A DNA stretch of 64,000 nt from Thysanoteuthis rhombus. Its lineage: Eukaryota > Mollusca > Cephalopoda > Oegopsida > Thysanoteuthidae. Shown in pieces: positions 10,867-23,158 of this stretch. The stretch covers positions 41,162,825 through 41,226,824 of the forward strand of contig OY735215.1 in the NCBI GenBank assembly GCA_963457665.1, read 5' to 3'. The notes beneath the pieces are model-generated. The model did not search any database. It was not told the origin of the DNA and saw nothing but the letters and a program-made list of their open reading frames with translations. A program made the position numbers and the translations under genes. Position 1 is the stretch's first letter; the number at the start of each line of letters is the position of its first letter.

Positions 10867-13111
10867 ATATATGTTTTCGATTTTCTGATAAAATGAAATC
10901 TTTTGGCTCAATGCATTTAGTCTTACACTTATAAAGGGTTGCAGCAAAATGTGAGCAAAATGAAAAGAAAGCCACACTGTCAGAGTTGTCAAATACAATT
11001 GATATGAGACGTCAAATATACATAACGTCGCCTGTAAATGAGTTCACCCTACTTTTTTTACAGGAACTTAATTTTCCTCTAAATCAAACATAGCGGGATT
11101 TTATCATTATTTTATTGAAACATTACACAAAATCAAAGCAGACATCATCAGGTATTATTTGTGGTCACACTCTACAGAATTTAAGTTCTGTTGACCAAAA
11201 TATCTTTTTGTAGAGTACTCATTCTTGGACGGCAGCATGCTCATATTTTTGGCCACAAGGTTTTAGTGCTGCTGAGTTTGGTCATATCTTTTTTGGTTGT
11301 CTAATGTTGCATTCAAAATAATAAAATTCAGCTATGTTGGGTTTAGAAGAAAATTGACTTTCTATAATGAAGTGGTAGGTGTGTATTCATTTATGGATAA
11401 CACTGTATATGAGCAGTGAATAGTCTTTACATGGAAGTGCTGGTTCACAGTGATATTCTGGTATTCAAACAAAGTTGCTCAAGTGTGAATGGGGCTGTCG
11501 AAGAATAATTATGCTACCCAATTCCAGTGAAGGAAAATACATTGCCAGGTTTGTCAATTTTGACTAAGAAGAGTGACCAACTGTAGTACTACTGTAGCAA
11601 GATTTGAGCACAAACCATAAATACTAAGCACTCAAGAAATGTGATCTTCAAGTTTGTATTAACAAGAACAGAGACTTGTTTCAAACTAAGACAGTAAATT
11701 ATAGGCTTTAATGAGCAATCGATTCATAAATAACCCGTACTTTAATCCTCAATCAGAACAAATCCTATTTACTTGTTATTAACAGCATTTCCATTAATTT
11801 AAGAAATCCCCTGTCAATTATTGCCTCGATTTGAAACCATAGTGGAATTGTTTCAAGGGCATTACCAATTTTCCGAGATCAAGTAACTTATAAATTATTG
11901 AATTTTTTATTGAGTTACATAGGACTACATTGAAAGCTGATGCAATCCAATTGTAAGAACAGAAAAAGTTCAAAATAAAATAGACAACTTGTGATAGCAA
12001 AAGTTTGCAAATAAAAAGGAAAAAGACAAACAACTTTCCATCGCTGATCCTTTGATCATCTGAAAGAAGCATCTTATTCAAACAATGTTTTTTTCCAACA
12101 AATAGTGGTTATTTCTATTTAGAAAGGAAAGCGAGAATATTGAATTTTCTAGTGCGTCTTTGTTTTACTGCCTGTTATTTTAAAAAAAAGTGCCAATTTT
12201 TTCTGCGTTCATAAAATTATGTGAATATGCACTCAGAAGTGTCCACTTTTTCTATGTTGAACTTGAGATTAGATAGCTGAAAACAGAGACAGTAATTTTC
12301 TAGAAATTTGCATCAGAATATCAAAACAAACAATTTTAATTTCCTAACATTATTTGATTTTTCTCATAAATTGACAATTCTATTTTATTTTTTGGTGAAA
12401 AAATAATGGCTAATTGCAAATACTATTATAATTTCAGAAATCCAAACAAACTGTTATTTGAAAATTTCAATTATGAACACTTTTAAAATTTTTTTGCATT
12501 CATTTGAAATCAATTATAGTCCTCTCACCCTGACAAATATAATTAATGAAGTTCACACTCAATAAAGTGCAGAAGGTTTCCCAAAACGAGATATTTTTTT
12601 CATGATCTTTAAAATGAAGATTTGATAAAGTAAAAAAAGAAATAGTCAAGACCTCAAATCAAGTGTCTTTGAGTTTGGGCTCAGAGCACAGCAATACCTT
12701 GTATAGTGTGGTTTTAATTAGTGTGGGTTTTGATGATGTATGGTCAAGGTATTGTACAAATTTGTGTAACCAAGTATCAGCAGAAAATAGAATACATTAC
12801 ATTATGGTAAGACTTGAGCAGAAAAGTTTCGGAAAGTACACAACAAATCAACCGCACTAATCAAAGTATACATGTATTATCGCTAGATCGTCAACAGCTC
12901 CTTTCATATGGAATGGAAAATATTAAAAATGTTTCAAAGGTGATTACTTCAAACATTTCCTTTTTTTTTATCACTTACTCTTTTCGGATGAAGTATTTCA
13001 AATAATTATTATTGATTTCAAACCCATTTTAATCTTTTGGTTGTTTTCTATTGTAACTTTACAGCTTCCTTTCGTACTTAGTAAAGAGCACTGATCAGGA
13101 ATAAAGAACAA
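10867..13111. other. AT-rich stretch without a recognised gene
   Basis: I see no R, A or SINE copy here. Short open stretches on both strands are AT-biased and match nothing I recognise. The only structure is the small inverted-repeat element at 12691-12759. Confidence 0.5.
12691..12759. mobile_element. Short TIR element, ACAGCAATACCTTG ends
   Basis: ACAGCAATACCTTG at the left faces CAAGGTATTGTAC at the right, about 69 bp in all. Termini of the form CAGTAATACCTYG are typical of short non-autonomous DNA transposons in many invertebrates. A second small element with the same left end is at 13932-13983. Confidence 0.45.
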
Positions 13112-13201
13112 GCTTTCAGTGTGATGCAAACTCAAATTGCTCAATGTCAGAGGGAGGCCAGGCTAACACTCTGCTGCTCTTACCAACAGAGCCACGAAAG
13201 C
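13112..13201 (-). mobile_element. tRNA-derived SINE head (minus)
   Basis: Read on the minus strand, GCTTTCGTGGCTCTGTTGG resembles an acceptor stem plus a tRNA D-arm/box A. An AATTTGAGTTTGCATC segment stands where box B is expected, and the terminal GAAAGC pairs with the initial GCTTTC. The anticodon arm does not fold well, so this is a tRNA relic or SINE head, not a working tRNA gene. Confidence 0.45.
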
Positions 13202-13334
13202 TTGTGGCTGGCAGAAGTCCAAATTAAACCCTTGAACCCACATTTTAGTTAATTAATAGGGACGCAATTTTGACTCTAACTGAAATCTTAGTACTTATTT
13301 CTGATCCACACTGTTCATTCCCAATGAAGGAAGC

Positions 13335-13420
13335 CAACTCAAGAAAAGTTGCAATAGAAAGCAACTGAAAAATTTAGATGATGGTAAAATAGTGGTCATG
13401 AAAATTAATAATCATAATAA
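13335..13420 (+). mobile_element. SINE family F, tail-only copy
   Basis: The block AGTTGCAATAGAAAGCAACT followed by ATGATGGTAAAATAG matches the family F tail seen at 4405-4500 and 50100-50175. It runs opposite to the tRNA-like head at 13112-13201, so the two are probably separate insertions. Confidence 0.5.
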
Positions 13421-13931
13421 TATTTTTTCTCTTCCTACCTTTTTTTGTTATTTTTAACTTATTTACTTTTTCTGTTTATAAAGTCAATCATCTATTCATA
13501 AATTATGTAATATGACTGGGTTGACAACCTAATTACAAATTGAGGAGATTGAAGACGACATTTTCAAAAAACTAGACAAGAATAGGTTGGCGAATCGGAA
13601 GGAACAGGAAGTTCCAAGGCACAAGCTAGTGTCTACTAAAATCATTTGCCCACTGACGGATCAATGGAGATTCAATCGGTATTCCAATACTTCAGGAAAC
13701 ACATTGAGTTTATCAAACAGAGAAGATCAATGTCATTCAAAGATTACAGACAGATGAGAAAAAAATTACAGAAAAAGCCATGGCAAAGGTACCAGCAAAG
13801 TAGTGTGTCATATCTTGATTCGTGAGATTAATTCATTCTAAAATTTTCTGTACTGTTAAAAACAGTACTGTTCAAGGTCTTATTTCAATTCAATGTGTTT
13901 TTTCATCATACACTTTGTTACATTGATTTGT

Positions 13932-13983
13932 ACAGCAATACCTTGACCATATGAAAACTGCACAATTCAAGGTATTATGGATT
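13932..13983. mobile_element. Short TIR element, second copy
   Basis: ACAGCAATACCTTGACCATA at the left faces CAAGGTATTATGG at the right. The left end is the same as in 12691-12759. The internal sequence is only about 25 bp, so this is either an extreme deletion derivative or a hairpin left by a lost element. Confidence 0.45.
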
Positions 13984-14224
13984 CTTGTGAAGAAAAAGGT
14001 TCTTCTAAATGATGAAATAAAATTCAACTGAATATGAAAATGAACATTTCAACATAAAATTCACCACAAAAAAATAAATTCAGACTCAGATTCAGTTGCT
14101 CCAGTCTCATACGATACACCAGGAAATGAGTTTTGTTTCCAGTATTCAAACAATGCATGGAGATTCAACCATTGTACTTTTTCATGAGATGCCAACCAGA
14201 AGCCAAAGTTGGACTGCCTTTCAA

Positions 14225-14400
14225 AAACAAAGGACTTCAACTGCCCTGCTATTTACCTATAGCTGGGGGTAAAAGTGGATTCACGCCTTTTCCAACAGCA
14301 TTGTTTTGAAGTAAATTCAAACTGTTCTGGCCAGAGTTTGAACTCAATTCACCGATTCCATTTTCTAAATCATTAACCATTAGGCTATCTGCACTTCCTC
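14225..14400 (-). mobile_element. tRNA-derived SINE family G, copy 1 (minus)
   Basis: Read on the minus strand, a head with box A-like GCCTAATGGTTAATGA (right end) is followed by box B-like GAGTTCAAACTC and a body ending in GGGCAGTTGAAGTCC. Copies at 39315-39495 and 62399-62550 share the same order of blocks. A weaker match is at 24335-24485. Confidence 0.65.
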
Positions 14401-15737
14401 AATGAAAGAAAGACAAACTTCAAAACTAAAATTTACTGAAACTAACCTCATTACTATACAGAATAAGTTTACCAAGTTTCTAGTTGGTCTGTTGCAACCG
14501 CAAAAACTATTAGATTTCAAATTCACTTTGGATTCTAGTAAATGAATCTGTCTGTCCCTCTTCCTGGCACCAAAAAAAGTTCGAGCAAAAGAAGAAAAAG
14601 AGAATATAGCTTAAGAGAAGACATGACATTGCAAATATCATGAGAATAAACAGATTCCTTTATGCTTCCTCCCAGCACAATAATTTTTAGTGAAGGTTCC
14701 TTCTAAACACATTATTGAAACCATTTATTTCTGTTTCCACTGGTGAATAGAATGAAGGTTCATAAATATCAGAGCAAGAATTGGCCATCCATGAACAAAA
14801 TGTCTTCATACAATGCCAAGCAGAACTAAAAAAATAATCAAGTTAAAAGACACTTCAACATATGTCGGTGGTGATTGCATTTTAAGAGGAAATCACGTTT
14901 ACAAATAATTCCAAGCAATAGGCCAGGTCTACGGTAGACTTTGCAAGAGATGAACTCAAAAAAACATTTTCTTTCCACAACATCACAACTACGATTGAAA
15001 ATTATACACTTATTTTAGTTTGGGATCATCAACAGCTGTTGTAGTTGATGATTTGAATTTTTGCATGAAAACACATTAGCTTGAGATCATCAGCTGCAGT
15101 TGCCATAGTTGACGATTTAAATTTTTGCACAAAAGGATTTGCTTGGACCAGTAAGTTTTAACTTATACTAGGAATTGTCAGCCAAAACACAATTTGATTT
15201 GAAGATTTCCACTAATTTGGTTTTGCGGTTCACAGTATAATATGGTTGGCATGTGGACCTTCAAATTTACATCTATATCATCTCTAAATCAAAAAAAACA
15301 CAAATCAAAACAGAATTTCCCATAAACCCAATACTTAGACACTGAGCACCGCTTTACTATACATAGGCCCATTTAATGACAGAGGTTACACAACTGCCAA
15401 GCCCAAACAAAGAATTATAATTGACTCATATAACGCCCATTTCCTTCCTGCAAACACGGCTGGATTTGCTGGACTTCAACACCTACATCATAAGGAGGTC
15501 TACTGTACTTATGCATAATGAGTACTGATGACTATAATAAGGAATATATCACAAAGCAATAGAAATGCTTTCACTAAATGCTTTACGATTTCAATGATGT
15601 TAATATCTACAGGCATAGAACAATGAAGTAGTCAGGAGTGTTACTCAGATGCACCATCAAATCAATCAATCCGGTTATTTTTACAAAAAAATTTTGAATT
15701 CATTGATGGAAAAGTTAAAAATAAATTATTATTCAAA
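14401..15737. other. AT-rich stretch without a recognised gene
   Basis: The only structure I see is the pair of tandem hairpin units at 15017-15140. No coding sequence is recognised. Confidence 0.5.
15017..15140. repeat. Two tandem 61-bp units, each an inverted repeat
   Basis: Unit 1 (15017-15077) and unit 2 (15078-15140) align with a few changes. Each contains a dyad: ATCATCAAC facing GTTGATGAT in unit 1, perfect over 9 bp, and a diverged form in unit 2. Both end in GATTTRAATTTTTGCA. The unit is AT-rich with no coding character. Confidence 0.75.
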
Positions 15738-16140
15738 TCAATCACTCAATAGAAACCGACAAGTAACCAATGTCTTTTAATTTGGGGATGAGCAAATAAA
15801 AAAAGGGAGAAAGAGGTGAACCATGAATAAGTCACCTTTCTTTGCTTTTTCTAAGTTAATCAAAAAGTCTGAATTTTCAAAAAAAAAAAGCATTAACACA
15901 GCTGGGAACAATTTAGCATAAACTTACGTTACAAAATGAATGCACAACCCAAAACCCATTATGGAGGTGCGAGATTTTGAAAAAGCAACTAAAAGTTTTT
16001 TTTATGGACACTAAGGAGTAAATGTTTTTATTTCAGCCCTCTAGTTCCATAGGTGCAGTCTGGACCTGTCATGCAGATATACAAAGCCAACTAACTAGAC
16101 CAACACTGAAGGAACCTTTGTTGACAGTTTTGGTTGACAG
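15738..16140 (+). mobile_element. Dispersed family A, copy A2
   Basis: Nearly full family A copy: CACTCAATAGAAACC-like start, then AAAAAGTCTGAATTTTC (about 15865), TTTAGCATAAACTTACGTTA, GGAGTAAATGTTTTTA, CCATAGGTGCAGTCTG and TTTTGGTTGACAG at the right end. The right end joins LINE R4 with no gap, and the usual terminal TTTCCAACAGG is absent. Confidence 0.85.
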
Positions 16141-16803
16141 CAGGAACTTCAGCAAAACAAATGTCATGTACAACAGACAAGTAAAGGGTGAAGACAAAAC
16201 AATCAGAGTAGAAGAACACAAAGCTGAAAAAAGTAGACCACTAAATCTACCTTTGACAACAAACCTCCATGAAATTCCCAAAAGAAGAAGAAATCAAGAC
16301 AATAATCACTCCGGTAGGACAAGAACATGAAAATCCCATTAGTCCTGAAAAGAAGGGTATAAAAGCAATGCATCTTCCTGGTAGTCGCCTATGGAGCTGA
16401 ATCATGGAACCTAACCAAAAAATTGACCTTCAAACTGAGAGCCATACAATGTTCAAAGGAGAAAATCAAGGCTCAACAACACTTGGAGAGATCACAAGAC
16501 AGCACAATACATTAGAGGAAAAATAGGAGTATGAGATATCAAGGGAACCATCATAAAACACAAATGACAATGGCCAAGTCATTTTTTGCAAGAATGTAAG
16601 ACAACCACTTGACATCACAACTCTCAACATGGATGCCCAGAGATCATAAGCTAAACTGTGACCGGGAAATATAAGATGTCATGAAAAACTGAACAAATTT
16701 AGAGAGGACTGGCTCCACAACGCCATGATAGAGAGGTCTGGTGAATCGTGGGTTAGATCTTCGTCCAATGACGGACACTAAAAAGCTGATGATGATGATG
16801 ATG
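16141..16803 (+). mobile_element. RTE-like LINE fragment R4 fused to family A
   Basis: The fragment starts at CAGGAACTTCAGCAAAAC, equivalent to the FSKTNVMY region just after the RT palm. It keeps VEEHKAEKSRPLNL, RTYGAE-like and C-terminal parts with several frameshifts, and ends in a clean (GAT)n run (about 16787-16803). One open frame reads through from family A into the LINE (16022-16330), which is a chance fusion. Confidence 0.9.
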
Positions 16804-17229
16804 AATATCCATATGAATTACAGCTATGCCAAACACTTGTGTAAGATAACTCAAATTGCAGTCAAATTTTGTACATACATAAGTCATAAAAATATTGATA
16901 ATACGAACACTAGAATAGCGAATAAGGCAATTCAGGTAGAGAACAATCTAGGCTTGATCAGCTGGCTTAACAATGTGTTCAAGTCCCACGATTTGTCGCC
17001 TATATTTACATTCTATATATGTATGCATGTATTATACATTATCGAAACAATCAACTCACAGAAAATCCATTTTTATAACAAAGCTCTAAAAGCGTTAGTT
17101 CTTTTTATGTTGATTTTACATACACTGACGTTTTTTCAGTAGGTGGTACATCTCCTAAACTGGGCATGAATATTTGATGAAAGTCACTGCCTTTTAATCA
17201 TACCTGATGAATGGGATTTATGTTCTAGG

Positions 17230-17512
17230 ACAAGCTTGGCTGCTGCACGGTCAAACTCAACTCCCACATCTGAAGATGATTACTCCAACTATTGTATTGT
17301 ATATACAATAAATGAATTTGTTGACAAATAAGTCTTTTGTCAGTTTGGCTCAGTTGTTGAGACAGCTGCCTACCAACCACTTGGTCATGATTTCAAATCA
17401 TAGTAGGGGAATGTTGATTTTATGTATACTTTTGGTTTTATGGTACATGATCGACAAAGAATGAAGAGTTTACTCCCCTAAATTAGATGAGGATTGTTCT
17501 GGTTGTTATGGA
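17230..17512 (+). mobile_element. tRNA-derived SINE family B, copy B1
   Basis: A head near 17345 with box A-like TGGCTCAGTTGTTGAGACA and box B-like GATTTCAAATC is preceded by GGTCAAACTCAACTCC...AATAAATGAAT, the tail of the same family, so the copy looks dimeric. The order of blocks, including GAAGAGTTTACTCC at the right end, matches 54219-54632. Confidence 0.65.
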
Positions 17513-17792
17513 GAGAGAAACATAATAAACTCCAATATGGACTGTAGTTTGATAAAATAACATTGTTGCAAGCAAAGTTTGATCAGTCAGAACACAGTAA
17601 CCAGAAAAGGAACCACAAACTGAATGAAGAAAAATGCTGAAACTGTGATTAACTTTCAAATCCATACAAGAAAATGTGAATGTTCATATCAAGTAGTACA
17701 ACTACTGATCGAAGTTACCTTCATTCTAGCTTTAGGTGGATTTTTTGTCAACTCCAACTATTGGGTTTTGACTTTATTTTCAAATGCAACAA

Positions 17793-19236
17793 AAATGACC
17801 GATGACAAGGACCAGACCAAAACCAGTAACGTACACAAAAACTGATGATGAATTCCCTCCCACTTCCAAAACCCAACTCAGGTCGACTTATTTTTGCTAG
17901 AGTTTGAAAAATTCCATTTATAGGAACTACTAATAGAAGAACTGAAATCGGATAGGTAGTTTTGAAATAATATTCTATGGAAAAATAGTTGTGTTTACCT
18001 TTTAGATTTCAAAGAAGCAAGGGAGTTTGACCTTAGCACAGCCCAGCTTGTTAATGTATTTTCCATTCTATACGTGGCAATGATTTTAACACACCTAATT
18101 TGTGTCACCAAAGAGTACCACTGTCAATTAGGGGCAATATCAAGCAGTCTATGACTTCAAGAGTTGAGGAACGGTAATCTGCTCAGTACAAAACAAGCAA
18201 AATATTCTTGATCCACTTAAGCTTCAACATGCAAATTCAACAGGCCCTTTAACACCAATCACTGTCAAAAGTCCTTTTGTGAGGACAATAGTTATCGTTC
18301 AACCACCAATAGAGAAATATTTTATTATGCACGCAGATAGCAATAAAACTGAACTGCCTGAAATTTATCATTTGAATCTGATCCTAGAAAGCTTAATGAT
18401 CATAAAAGAATTGCAGTTATCTTAAATCCTACTATGAAAAGGATGAAAGCAGTGTACATGATAAGATTCATTTGTCTCTATATTTCAAGATTAAGACAAC
18501 ACTCGAGCATTAAAAGTAACAATTTATATGAATCACGCAAATAAGTCTACTGGGTTTAAAGAGCTAGTGATAGTATCTTGATTTTCCTGACTTTTCTCTA
18601 TTTTGACTCAAAACAAGAAAGTAAATACAAATATGAAATCAAGAACTTACAATCTCAGCTTCAAGACGAACCAACTGATATTAAGTCAACACTTGCAAAC
18701 TGCAACTATGAATTCATCATGTATCTAACTGTGATGAACAACCAATTTCAGCACAGTTTAACTCTCTTCAAAAAGCTCTTAGAAGGAGAGAATATTTTGT
18801 ATCCTGATCCAATGGCGGCCCCTAGAGAAAACTATAAGTCCAAGTTCTATGCCATCTGCTGAGAAATCTGGTTAATTATCTGAAACTTATTGAGAGAAAG
18901 GAAAGATCCGGCAGATAACTTAATCTAACTGATCAACCACAAGCAGGTCTATAACTACTTAAAAGATTATCTTATACAGAAAAAACAATAAAACAGGAAT
19001 GGACTGGATCCTAGATCATAGGATTTCAAGTAAAAAGCAATGCAAGCTATCAAACTGCAAATAACATCAACAATCTATCCTATGTTGATCCGTTGTTGGT
19101 AAAGTAGTTCAAAATCTGTCACAAAATCTTAAAGGTTTGCAATTTTGATCAGCTTTCTCCATTAAGCGACTGAACTTTTAAATTCATGAAGCACTTGAAA
19201 CTGCTCCAAAACACAGTGGCACTCATCAATGAATAG
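17793..19236 (+). pseudogene. Possible decayed coding sequence, unidentified
   Basis: Coding-like stretches follow one another on the plus strand but in shifting frames. They run from an ATG-led MTDDKDQTKTSNV at 17793 through an open run at about 17964-18150 (contains FKEAREFDLSTAQLVNV), about 18168-18423 (contains PPIEKYFIMHADSNKTELPE), about 18395-18540 (contains RIAVILNPTMKRMK), and 18578-18862 (contains LQSQLQDEPTDIKSTLANCN and LYPDPMAAPRENYKSK), to a stop-ridden tail ending near LLQNTVALINE. Amino-acid composition is more protein-like than in other frames nearby, and no intron is needed. This would fit a retroposed or transposon-borne gene. I do not recognise the family. Switching frames by eye can mislead, so confidence is low. 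Confidence 0.3.
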
Positions 19237-22200
19237 ACCTTTTTTTAAAAATTGAACTTCATTTTGAATTAAATGGAAAAAAAAAGAGAATTTACCTGAA
19301 AATGCAAGGGAGGTAACTTTGTTCAGATGTTATTCCCCTTGATTCAGAATTAGGATTTTCTACAGTGAATTTGAACATTAAACAAGTTTTAGGAATTTCT
19401 ATTGAAAATCTCATACTGATTTATTCCGATCAATGGATCTGAATGAAGAGATTTTTCTCTCAAATATACTTTTTAGTTAATTTCACCCTTCAAACTGTGA
19501 GAATATGATTTGAGTTAGAAAATTTAGGCTACAAGGTTGAGTTTCTATCGCATTACAGTCCAGAATTTAAAAGCTGAACACCTTCACTGCCAACATTTTT
19601 AAAAAAAATTTGTACTCAACAGATGAAGTAGTAAAAACTTAAACATCCATAAATGGAATATTCAATCCAGTAAGCAGGGGGGAAACAGTGGACCCAGACA
19701 AGGAGTGCTTCATCAGTTAGGCAAAGGATTGTATTTTGCACAATATTATGAGATATAAATGTATTTTGAAAAGAGCGGGTACCAAATATTGAATTGCCAG
19801 TTGTTTTATGACTAACAAACTTGGAAACTATAAACATAGTAATCAAGTGAGAAGGAAAAACAATGATCCTGTGGTCAAAATTTACGATATGAAATAAATA
19901 ACCAGAATAAAAAATTATATTTTGCTCTAGGTGGTATGAAATTTTGGAAACTCAGACTATAATATGATTATCCTACAATCCAAATTTTGACATGAATGTC
20001 TAATAATATAGAAGTCTTTTTCTTTTGGTTTTTGGTCACACAACGGAAAGCAGAGAGAGAGGGAGGGGGTAATGTGTTCATGGAAAGTAAGCAGGCAATT
20101 GATGCAGGTAATATCACTACCACTGCAACTGCTGATGTGCCAGTTTTGTTCTTCACCCACTGTGGGCTTATTATCTGAAAATTATTAAATTCATTTTTTG
20201 TTGAAATTTTCTTGCTTGTCAATGCCCTTGATTCAGCAGTGGATTTCAAAATCTCATAGATTGAGTATCATCCTTTTCAGAATATCTAGCCAGATCTGGC
20301 TGGCCAAACACATGTGTTTGTTTAGTATCAAATCTAATAATGCAACTTTGGGTCTAGAAGGGTATAAAGTATTGAATCAGGCAGAGCAACATAGAAGCTT
20401 CGATTTAGTTGCAGTTCACTTCGAAATTAATGATTTATTTTGCAATTTTTCATTGATGGATGATTGAATTTTGATAACATGACAACCAGGCATAGTTTTA
20501 TAAATGCCCAAGAGGCCTTTCAGGCCATTTTTGACTCTGATGGCGAGTTTGAAGCACGGAAATAGGATTACTTGTAACATCAATAGTTACATTGATCTGA
20601 CAGTATGACACCTAGGCTTCATGTTAGAGACACATTTGCCTTCCAACTGTAGGCAAGTACTCATTCAATTTTCAAGGTACTCAAGCCTTTGTTTATTTCT
20701 GTTGTTATAGAATGCACCTAAATGTAATTATATTATCATGTTAGTCTCTGTCTAAGAGCCATTGCCCTTGGCTACCAGGAAATGTTTACAAGGGTTATCT
20801 GTATCTAACTCAACAACATTTCGAAATGGAAGTTGTTCCAATTCATTATAATTTAATCCTTGATACAATTATATCTACAATATTATTTGAATTTTTTGGA
20901 CAATTTATTTTATTTGGTTTCCATTAAAACCAGATATTCACATCTAACCTATAACCTGAGCATAGGCCGACCAGAATATATGTGGTATAGAGGGATTAAC
21001 TTGTATAGAGAGAGCTCAGAAATGGAATTCAAATTTAGATTACTTTAAAACTGGTAAGATTTAGAAATTAATTCCATTAATAACTAACCTCCACTCTCAT
21101 ATATATGTACACATTACTTCCTACCTTTAGATATACATTCATAAATTTATGCATATACATTAAAATTTATCATATACCCATACATAATAATGGACTGAAG
21201 CACCTGTTTTTTGTTTTTTACACAATTAGATGTAAAACATCAGTTACACACATCAAATGCACCGTTAGTGTAGTACCTTGATGAATTAATGGTTGGTAAT
21301 TTGATAAAAAAAGATATAGAAGACATGCATTTGATTTCATTGTTTCTAATAAATATGTTATTTAATCACACTTCCTGATGAGAAAAAAAAAAAAAATTTT
21401 TGGAGCCTTTATATGCTAATTAAACAAAGCCCTAGGTCAATGTACGTCAAACTACACATTACTTTATTACTTATTTCATTTTTTTTTGTTGATATTCTCT
21501 GACTTTTTTTCCATACTCAGAAAACAGAGTTGTGACTTTTTATCCCATTACTCACAACATTGTGTCTTCAGCACCATGACTTTTATTCTAGTTACTATAT
21601 CTTTGATCTTCACAGTTTTGAAAAGATTTTTTTTATCAAATGGATCAATTTGATTATATTTCTAAAATTTTGTTTGATTTTTCCAATGCTTGGATCACTC
21701 TGAGATTTTTTTGATTATCATATGACGATGCTAATTAATCAGATAAAATCAATGAAGAAAAAGAACAATGCATTAGGAGTACTTTTTTTGTGTTTTTGTT
21801 ATTTCTAATAAAAAGCATTTTTGTAAGTATGGAAGGAGAGAGGTCAACTCAAAGACTCGGCTTATACTTTTTCAATTCAATTTTTGTTAAATCGAAGAGT
21901 CATTCTAGACACAATCTGGATACAGCCCTTATCAAGTGTCTATTACTGTCATGCTTCTTATTATGCATTTGACAGACATTTCTTTAAATAGGTGACCAAA
22001 AGCCTTTGATCTCCAATCATCAACACCTATTTAACATGTTTATAGACGCTTTGCCAGTAAATTGAAAGTATCAGTGGGAATAGGGTTCAGTTAATTTTGA
22101 AGTTAGATGTTAAATAATTCATTATTCTAAGCCTTAATAACCCCTAGAAATTAGCTACTCATTGACTTGAGTATAAGCCAAATTTCTGATTTTAGGCCTT

Positions 22201-22798
22201 TTTTTTTTTGTAAAAATGAACTCGACTTATATCTGAGTTAAATACAGTCAGAGTTATTACTCCAGTACCTGGAGATTGCTACCAACTTTGACTCCACAGC
22301 CCTCATTCTCATCTAGTAAACTTCAAAAGGACAAAGTGACATCAACTACCACACAATCTACGATTCTTTCATGGTCTTAAAAATAGTATTCAACATTCAT
22401 TTCTACAGAAGAGTAGATTTCTTTGCAATTTTCTCTCAGAATTTTTTCTCAAAGCTTACAAAAACTCTGACCGTTTATTGCATCTCTAATTAAGGTTCCT
22501 GTTTTCAAGCATCCTGAATAAGCTTAGAAATTTTGTCTGTATACTTCATGAGTAGGTTGGATCATAAAATAGAAGACATATTAAAATTGCCAGACTGAGT
22601 TATGACAAATGATATATCAAATTATTACATAATAAATAAAAGAAAATTGTTAAAAGTCTTCTGAAAAAACCTTTTGAAATTCTAGATAAGAATTGGTAAT
22701 AGTTTCTAAGAAAAGAAATCTATCAAATGAAATTCATAACACTCATTCAGTGGAGACTCTATTTTTTTCAACAAAGCGATTACCTTTCATGGTTATTA
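19237..22798. other. AT-rich stretch without a recognised gene
   Basis: No R, A or SINE copy was identified. The segment near 20490-20560 reads QEAFQAIFDSDGEFEARK in one frame before stopping, which may be a scrap of a transposase N-terminus, but it is too short to call. Short open stretches at 19616-19846, 19957-20249 and 20198-20467 overlap on opposite strands. Confidence 0.45.
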
Positions 22799-23158
22799 CT
22801 CATCAACATCAGCCTTTAATGTTCATTGTTGGACATAAACCTACCCCAAGATTGGCAAGACCGCACTATCATGGTATTATGGAGCCAGTACTTTCTGAAT
22901 TTATCTAGCTTGTCACATCATCTTACTCTCTGCAGCCAGAATTTTGCAAATGATACTTGGGGATCCATATCAAGTCATGATGTCTAGCGGTGCTCGAACA
23001 TTCTTGCAACATGTCCAGCCCATTACCATTTGAGTTTTTCAACAGCTTCTTTGATATCTTGAACTCTTGTCTTTTCTCTAACACACTGTGTTGTCTCATG
23101 ATCTCTCTAAGTGAGGTTGAGCATGATTCTCTGATGTGCACGTTGCATGATTCTCAGT
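22799..23158 (-). mobile_element. RTE-like LINE fragment R5 (minus)
   Basis: The 3' third of the LINE: the complement of a TGATGATG-like tail at the left (22799), then on the minus strand the C-terminal domain equivalent to RNTRWRDELDKFRKYWL, WTSQLTTWIPRDH and HERIMLNLTWRDH, ending near the ENHATCTS-like block at 23158. Frameshifts are present. Confidence 0.85.

Noticed and set aside
16022..16330. 102-codon frame joining family A and LINE R4
   Set aside because: It crosses a junction of two unrelated repeats and has no conserved counterpart.
18986..18992. AATAAA as a polyadenylation signal of the candidate at 17793-19236
   Set aside because: AATAAA is frequent by chance in such AT-rich DNA, and coding-like sequence seems to continue beyond it.
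20480..20570. Possible transposase N-terminus (QEAFQAIFDSDGEFEARK)
   Set aside because: Under 35 codons before a stop with no other domain. DSDGEF-like words are common in acidic regions.
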